This document shows positions 50,701 to 56,005 of a stretch of DNA of 56,005 bases, one piece after another. Both the position numbers and the translations under genes were made by a program. Positions within the stretch are counted from its first letter, which is position 1. Every line of letters starts with the position of its first letter. Source of the stretch: Spongospora subterranea (lineage: Eukaryota > Endomyxa > Phytomyxea > Plasmodiophorida > Plasmodiophoridae). The notes beneath the pieces were generated by a model, which was given only the letters and a program-made list of their open reading frames with translations, was not told the origin of the DNA and searched no databases. The stretch covers positions 1-56,005 of the forward strand of contig OUQQ01000037.1 in the NCBI GenBank assembly GCA_900404475.1, in the 5' to 3' direction.

Positions 50701-51704
50701 CGCTCGCCCCCTCCCCCCGTTTTCCGCCATCGCTCATCTCTGAGTTCCCCAGACCGGAGCTGTTCAGTTCCAGCGCCCTGTTCCGTGACGAGATCGACCT
50801 CGATCGGGACGGATACGTGTCCGAGATGGAGTTGCGCCATTTCACCAATATCAACAAACAGATCTCGTTCTCGGAGATGACGAACGCGTTGATCAATTGT
50901 TCGGTAATCCCCCCCATGATCCGATCCGCGCTTGGCGAGTCCCAATCATCGGCCGTTGTTTTCAGTTGGCGATCGCATCGGCTCGTGGCCACATCGCCTC
51001 ATCGTCTGAAGGTATTCCGGGTTCAACGGCGTCGTCCGTTGAACCGCACAAAAAAGGGCTTCGATCTGATATTGAGTGTTTGCGAAAGGTGTCAGCGTGA
51101 CCGAGGAGACGTTGAACTCGTGTCCACCGGTTTTGGCGATGCTGAAACCGATGGTCGAGACCAGAAAGCGATTCAAACACCAGAAGGCGAGTATGGATCA
51201 GGTCAGGCGCATGTTCGCTCCTCCCCCCGTGATCGTCCTGAACGCCGTTCACAGGTCACGTTCTACATGGTTGGCGATAACGCCACCGTTGTCCACCATC
51301 GACTGGAGGAGATCTTGGTCGAGCGGAAGAAGTTCGTCTGTCTGAACGACGATATGCACAATCCCGAGTTGGGCGTCTCCATTGCCTTATCGGAATTCTT
51401 CGAATCGTATTATCCGCACCGATCGCCGTAATTGTTTTTTTGTTTCGGCGAAATTGCTGTCCTCGCTGATGTTTTCCGCGTCATTTTCGCCAGGTTCGAA
51501 CTGCCGAAAGGCGCCGTGAATCGCTACGTTTACATCGACGATCTACTGGCCTGGCACAGGATGGTCGCCGTAATCTGGTTCATGGTCGAGGCGGCGCTCG
51601 TCGCGCTGCTGACCTACGCCATCATCAGGAGGGAGTCGATCAAGAACTATATCAGAAGAAATCGTGGGAAAGTAAAAATCGATAAACAATTGGTCGCGTT
51701 TTAG
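47724..51704 (+). CDS. GNPTAB: GlcNAc-1-phosphotransferase alpha/beta precursor
   Basis: Golgi enzyme that starts the mannose-6-phosphate tag on lysosomal hydrolases. A short cytosolic tail leads to a signal anchor ([19 protein letters not shown]). Stealth region 1 has [13 protein letters not shown]. Region 2 has [19 protein letters not shown] and [15 protein letters not shown], and region 3 has [20 protein letters not shown]. Two Notch/LNR modules follow ([16 protein letters not shown] and [17 protein letters not shown]). The beta part has [31 protein letters not shown], an EF-hand ([16 protein letters not shown]), and [12 protein letters not shown] of region 4. A C-terminal membrane helix precedes TAG 51702-51704. 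Between regions 1 and 2 only a short spacer remains, whereas vertebrates have a long insertion. GC-rich relative to neighbours. Confidence 0.95.
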
Positions 51705-51819
51705 TCGGGTTTTATGAGGTTTTCGATCATCTCTGCGGTTCTGTGACCCGAATCGACTGGATTTCAGTCGGGAAAAGCGATCGGAGAGAGAGAAAGTTTG
51801 TCGCCATTAGGGAATTCTC

Positions 51820-53610
51820 ATGGACGATGATGACCCAAATCAGCGATCGGTATTGACCAGCGACAGCTTTAGCAGATTTGGTGATCTGGTGGGTGTTTTT
51901 ACAGGCGGGTCTCGATCGGGTATTGTCGAGATCGGCGGCGTTGTCGTCGGATCACGTGGAGGCGATCGATCCAGATCATCAGGTTGTCGGCCCATTGTGT
52001 GGACGATACGCCGTTTACCGATGGGCGTTGCGCTGTGTGTGGGTTTAGGCGGCGGTCCCCGAGGCCGATAGCGATGGTCTGTTGAAGATGGTTCAAGCGA
52101 CGGCCGGATCCGATCAGGAACTGCATCATCCACCGCCCAATCCGGTACCCGATTATCGCCAGCGGTTATCGCGCCCTGGGATTTGACTGTGGCGAAATAG
52201 ATTTCCAATCGGTTTCGGGGGTTTCGGGCGCTGTTTCCCAAAAAAGGGGAGGAACCTGCACCGGAAACGGTTCCGGATTCGAACCCTGAACTGGATCATG
52301 ATCGACCTGGCAGATTCATGGATCGGTTTCGCAAAAGGAAATCGGTTCCAGCTGAGGGTTGGGCCCCATCTCAGCCTCAACGGCAATACCACAGAATTTA
52401 GTTTTTGGACAAACAGGAACGGCGACTCCGACGACATCGAATCCGCTTTCCAAAGCACCTCCTGATCAACAACCGGATCATGATCAAATTCGTAAAACGG
52501 GACAAGTTGTGGTTTTTGGGTATTGATATGGGATTCGTCGCAGAAGGTCAATCAATACCAAAATCAGAACCGGATCCGGGTCAACACCAAACGATACAAT
52601 CCCAGTTGGTAGCTCGTCGGTCGGTCCCCAATTTGCGACGCGGATCGTTATCGCAACCGGGAACCCCATCGCATGATCTTCAACCAACGTCACTCCCATC
52701 GTTGCCACGCAATCGTGGATCTGACCGTGCCCCGCCCAACGATCAGCACCGACAGCGTTCACCGCATCGGAGACGATCCGGTCTGGGTCCAGGTCGGAAA
52801 ATCCGGCGTCGTCATAAACATGTCGATAACTCGAGTGTTAGGAACAGTCGAAATCGATTTGAACGATGTGTTGTCCACTGGATCGGCCATAACCGATCAC
52901 GATCAGGTTGAGACCATAATGCACTATCGAAAAGGGCAGTTAGTGGAGTTTCGCCATCTCCCCATGGCCTATGTCGAAAGTAAAACGGATGGGCAGTTCC
53001 GTTGCGTTCCGATCGGGCAGGTGACGAAAACGGATCAGGATGATCCGCAGCAATCGGCGACTGGTGACATTGTTCGGAATCGAGGATAAGTTCTCGTGGT
53101 TTTGATGGCGACTATCAATAGGGACATTGAAAGGGAGCGGCGGTGGCGGTGAACGGTCGATCCATATCCTGTACAGTCTGTTGGAGCATGTCGGCCGAGT
53201 ATTCCAGGGGATCCTGGCCGGGATCGCCATCCTGCTGATCGTGATCCAGATCCGGTCCGCATCTGACCAGGCGTTATTGGCATCGTATTCGCCATTGTCC
53301 GACGTATTTCACGTCGCCTTCAACTTCTGCACCGTTATCCAGCTGTCGTGTATGATCAATATTCAAACGTCGTCCTGGAATGGGAATGGATCCCCTGATC
53401 GAATCCCAGAACTGACCAGGAATCCGGGCCAACTCCTAGCTATGTAATTGTTGTTCCATACCATGAGAATCGTCGCCGACTGACATCGACAACAGATTCG
53501 TCTTGGTGCTGGTCTTCGTAGTAAATCTGGTCACGACCCATATCGATCAAGAGATTTGCGCCAGATACCAGGCGGATAACAACTGGTTTGATATCGCCAA
53601 CAGAGATTAA
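51820..53610 (+). CDS. TMEM237-like ciliary transition-zone protein (tentative)
   Basis: ATG 51820 opens an acidic, disordered N-terminus assembled from small exons in phase (MDDDDPNQRS, then AGLDRVLSRSAALSSDHV). A basic stretch (KQERRLRRHRIRFPKHL) follows, and a segment AYVESKTDGQFRCVPIGQ resembles the pre-membrane motif of TMEM237. Hydrophobic helices come next: GRVFQGILAGIAILLIVIQ, FHVAFNFCTVIQLSCMI and FVLVLVFVVNLV. The FxGxLAG helix followed by a Y-x-x-L loop and the next helix matches the TMEM237 layout. A fourth helix was not found before TAA 53608-53610, so the 3' end may be longer. In animals TMEM237 (JBTS14) builds the ciliary gate. Identity is probable at best. Confidence 0.45.
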
Positions 53611-53862
53611 GTTATAAATCGCTCGGCTGATCTGGTAATCTAGGTACAACAAAGGAAACATCAATCTGGATATCGCATTGTGGTCGACGTTGAATTATCT
53701 GAGAAGTTCATGCACCCTGATAGTATGGATCCTAAATCGCCAATCACATTCCGTCTCAACGATTGTTCATCAGTCAACCCAAGGAACCATCTTCGCTTCA
53801 CCTCCTGCATGAGCAACAATAACAACAATTTCGTTAATGCGCTACATTATATAAATATCAGA

Positions 53863-55514
53863 TCAAGAATCAAAAACTTGTTTGTGAAGTGGCGTTTTGG
53901 ACGTTGCCGCATTGAATAGCTCCTTTTTTCGCCGCTCTCTCTCTTCATTTGGCTTTTTTTTTATGACAACCGAACTAACAGAAGTTGACTCAGACAGTGT
54001 GGGATGAAAAAGCCCAATTGAAGGAGCTGTTTGTAATATCTTGGGATGGCTCGCGGACCGGTTCATGCTGAATAGTACAGGTGGCGACGTCCTAGCATCC
54101 TCTCTAACCGGCGTCGACTCCCTTTTCTTATCGACGGTCGAATCACAGGGAACGCATGTATTCGGGTATCGGCGTAAATGAATCCTCACGTGAAGAATTA
54201 TCTCATCGGGATACGCAAGCATCGGAAAATCGCCTGTTTGGCCAACGCATTACTAAAGGGTGAACATGAAAATTAGGATATGTTTAACCTCCTGACTTGA
54301 GCTCAGCGACTTTGGATTCGTTTAATCGAGAAATTAGTTCTTCGTAACTCTACCGGAGTATCAGATACGGTAACCATCCATGGCTATGAACCTGACCTGA
54401 AGATTTAAAGATGTCTTATCCAACGTCTGCAAAATCAGGACATCACGCTGGCGAATTCCTTCCAAATTTTCGAGTTGAACCGGATTCGTTTGCAGCAACA
54501 TCCGAGACAGCAAATGGCTAGTCGGCATTTTCTCTCTAAAAAAACAGTTTACTCGGTTGCCAAACGATTAACCATGGTCAGTACAATTTGGTGACGACAA
54601 AATCGGTGGCATCAGCGATTCTTGGCTCAGCAGGGATAGAATCGAAGGAATCAAGCACATACCTCTTCAAAATAAATCCAGGCATGTATGAGAACCTGCA
54701 AGGCAATGTGACAAATTAGCAGGGTTCGGACGATGAACAATCCGGCATTACAATGGTCTCAACATGGTATTGTGGTAAAATTCCAAGGTAGACACGAACG
54801 AATTGAGAATCACAACGGACGAGGTGCGGTCAGGAAAGGTTTTCGCAAACCACAAAGCAAGATAGCCGCCGAGGCCACATCCAAACAGATGACACTATTT
54901 GTTATTCAGGGCTGCAACTAACAGGAACATTAAATTTGACATACAGTTGGAATTCGAAGAAAATCGAGGAACTCGACAAGGTTAACAGCCCACTCCCTAA
55001 AGGACGATGCCGGAGGATAATCAATCTGCAGTGAGCCAGAAGTTTACTTGCGTGATCGAAACGGATTAGGTGGTGCATTACTGATATCACTCTAAAACCT
55101 GAACTAGCAAGCGCACTATGAACCTATGTTTATCAAAACGATGTGATTAAGAGAAAGGCACCAGTGAATGGAATCTTACAAAGAAGAAAGATTCTGCAGT
55201 TGTCGTTGCACCGGAAATACAGATTAGGGGGACCTATAACATTAAAGACCTAAAAATACTGAAGACACCAATGGTAGTTGATAAAACCAGAATTTGACAA
55301 TGCCAAAAAAAGACTCGTAATTGCGGTTATAAAATGACATACCGATCCGGAGGTATTGGAAACGGTGTCATAATATGACCAGTTTCGCGAATGTGACGAT
55401 AACCCTAAACAGACCTGACACCATAATTCCAATCATGACAGAGATATTAAAGCGAGCGAATATACCTGTAACCGTGCAAATGATGCTCTGAAATGGATAT
55501 ATGTTTGACAGCGT
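53863..55514 (-). CDS. SPG21: Maspardin, alpha/beta-hydrolase-fold protein
   Basis: Orthologue of human SPG21, a cytosolic and endosome-associated protein. Exons on the minus strand give NWSYYDTVSNTSGS, VPLICISGATTTAESFFF, HSALASSGFRVIS, IDYPPASSFREWAVNL, CHLFGCGLGGYLALWFAKTF, SYMPGFILKRYVLDSF, ADATDFVVTKL, and then KSGGDFPMLAYPDEIILHV with IHLRRYPNT, all in the order of maspardin. The nucleophile elbow reads GCGLGG, with Gly where maspardin has Ser. The last 85 or so residues after the hydrolase core form a charged tail ending at the stop 53863-53865. The first exon is unresolved; coding begins near or beyond 55514. It converges on the TMEM237-like gene. Confidence 0.9.
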
Positions 55515-55752
55515 CTCAATTCACACATGGAAAGCGCACCAACGGCGCGCCCACAGTTAATTACTTTACTCGATGTCTGAGCACGTGATTTTGTGGAAGC
55601 GAATTGAATCGTCAGCTATCTAATAGCCTGAGCGGGGTCGGTCGGATTATCCCCTTGATGTGAGCGATAATGGATGAGTTCAATTGTGGACCTCACGGCA
55701 ATCACTTAAGGGGAGTGTTTCTTCATCACTGTCATGGGCAGTACACGAGAGG

Positions 55753-56005
55753 GACACGAGAGGGGCTCTCCTGTATCTGTATCATCAATGAGACTCGGAG
55801 ACTTTCGTTACCAGCTACTGCACGAGGTGTCATCAGCATGACGAGTGTTTCGTCGTCACTGTGGGGCTCACCTGTCACTGTGTATCATCAATGAACATCA
55901 CAATCGGCGGCGAGAGGGGGGCTCAAAACTGTCACTGTATCATCAATTAAACTCTGACGTCGTGCGTTACCAGTTTATCATCGGCATGACGAGTGTTTCC
56001 TCGTC
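55753..56005. repeat. Diverged tandem repeat running off the window
   Basis: The block GCATGACGAGTGTTTC recurs at 55836 and 55984 (148 bp apart). TATCATCAAT recurs at 55780, 55883 and 55939, and GAGAGGGG/GGCTC blocks accompany it. Copies differ by substitutions and indels. The array starts near 55680 in degraded form and is cut by the window end. No coding sense. Confidence 0.8.

Noticed and set aside
43069..51704. Operon of ACSL, COMT and GNPTAB with trans-splicing
   Set aside because: The genes share a strand, but spacers are 250-350 bp and there is no consistent acceptor directly before each ATG.
1..56005. Nematode origin suggested by short introns and gene density
   Set aside because: A complete DNAI1 gene requires motile cilia, which nematodes lack.
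1..56005. CRISPR array, prophage or defence system
   Set aside because: No regularly spaced direct repeats and no prokaryotic genes; the DNA is eukaryotic nuclear sequence.

Overview
The window is eukaryotic nuclear DNA from a compact genome. Genes are split into many exons by very short GT-AG introns, mostly about 45-70 bp, with acceptors usually ending TAG or CAG. The standard genetic code fits every gene. Introns of this size recall nematodes, but a clear axonemal outer-arm dynein intermediate chain (DNAI1) and a probable ciliary transition-zone protein (TMEM237-like) point to an organism with motile cilia, which nematodes lack. Together with GCAT, COMT, SPG21, GNPTAB, PDS5 and TTC38 homologues of animal type, this suggests a small-genome ciliated invertebrate or a close animal relative. 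I cannot place it more precisely.

Layout: 0.2-2.9 kb is a decayed MULE/Phantom-type DNA transposon with arms of about 450 bp in inverted orientation and a broken transposase. 3.5-5.3 kb (+) is glycine C-acetyltransferase. 6.4-8.2 kb (+) is a leucine-rich-repeat protein, tail-to-tail with a small unrecognised minus-strand gene. 10.2-11.8 kb (+) is the co-chaperone SGT, converging 36 bp away on TTC38 (-). A DENN-domain protein (-, 14.2-17.8 kb) and DNAI1 (-, 18.2-21.0 kb) follow, separated by a 31-bp tandem repeat. 22.1-26.0 kb (+) is mitochondrial RNA polymerase, 26.2-26.8 kb (+) an intronless secreted CAP protein, and 27.3-31.8 kb (+) SF3B1, with an assembly gap in an intron. SF3B1 converges on PDS5 (-, 31.9-37.7 kb), whose C-terminal tail carries an exact 87-bp tandem duplication.

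37.7-42.0 kb is gene-poor and holds two short inverted-repeat (foldback/MITE-like) structures. After it come a possible small membrane protein (-), a long-chain acyl-CoA synthetase (+, 43.1-46.0 kb), a membrane-anchored catechol O-methyltransferase (+), the GlcNAc-1-phosphotransferase alpha/beta precursor GNPTAB (+, 47.7-51.7 kb), the TMEM237-like protein (+) and maspardin/SPG21 (-). Diverged tandem repeats run off the right edge.

The genes are mostly unrelated housekeeping functions: mitochondrial transcription and metabolism, splicing, cohesion, lysosomal sorting, lipid activation and cilia. Neighbours are packed but I see no evidence of operons. Exon joins were worked out by eye from phase-compatible splice sites and homology to remembered families. 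Gene ends are reliable where a start or stop codon position is quoted; interior boundaries are approximate. No clearly new biological system was found. The most unusual items are the MULE remnant, the phosphatase-less DENN/SBF2 architecture, the PDS5 duplication, the compact GNPTAB and the glycine at the nucleophile position of SPG21.
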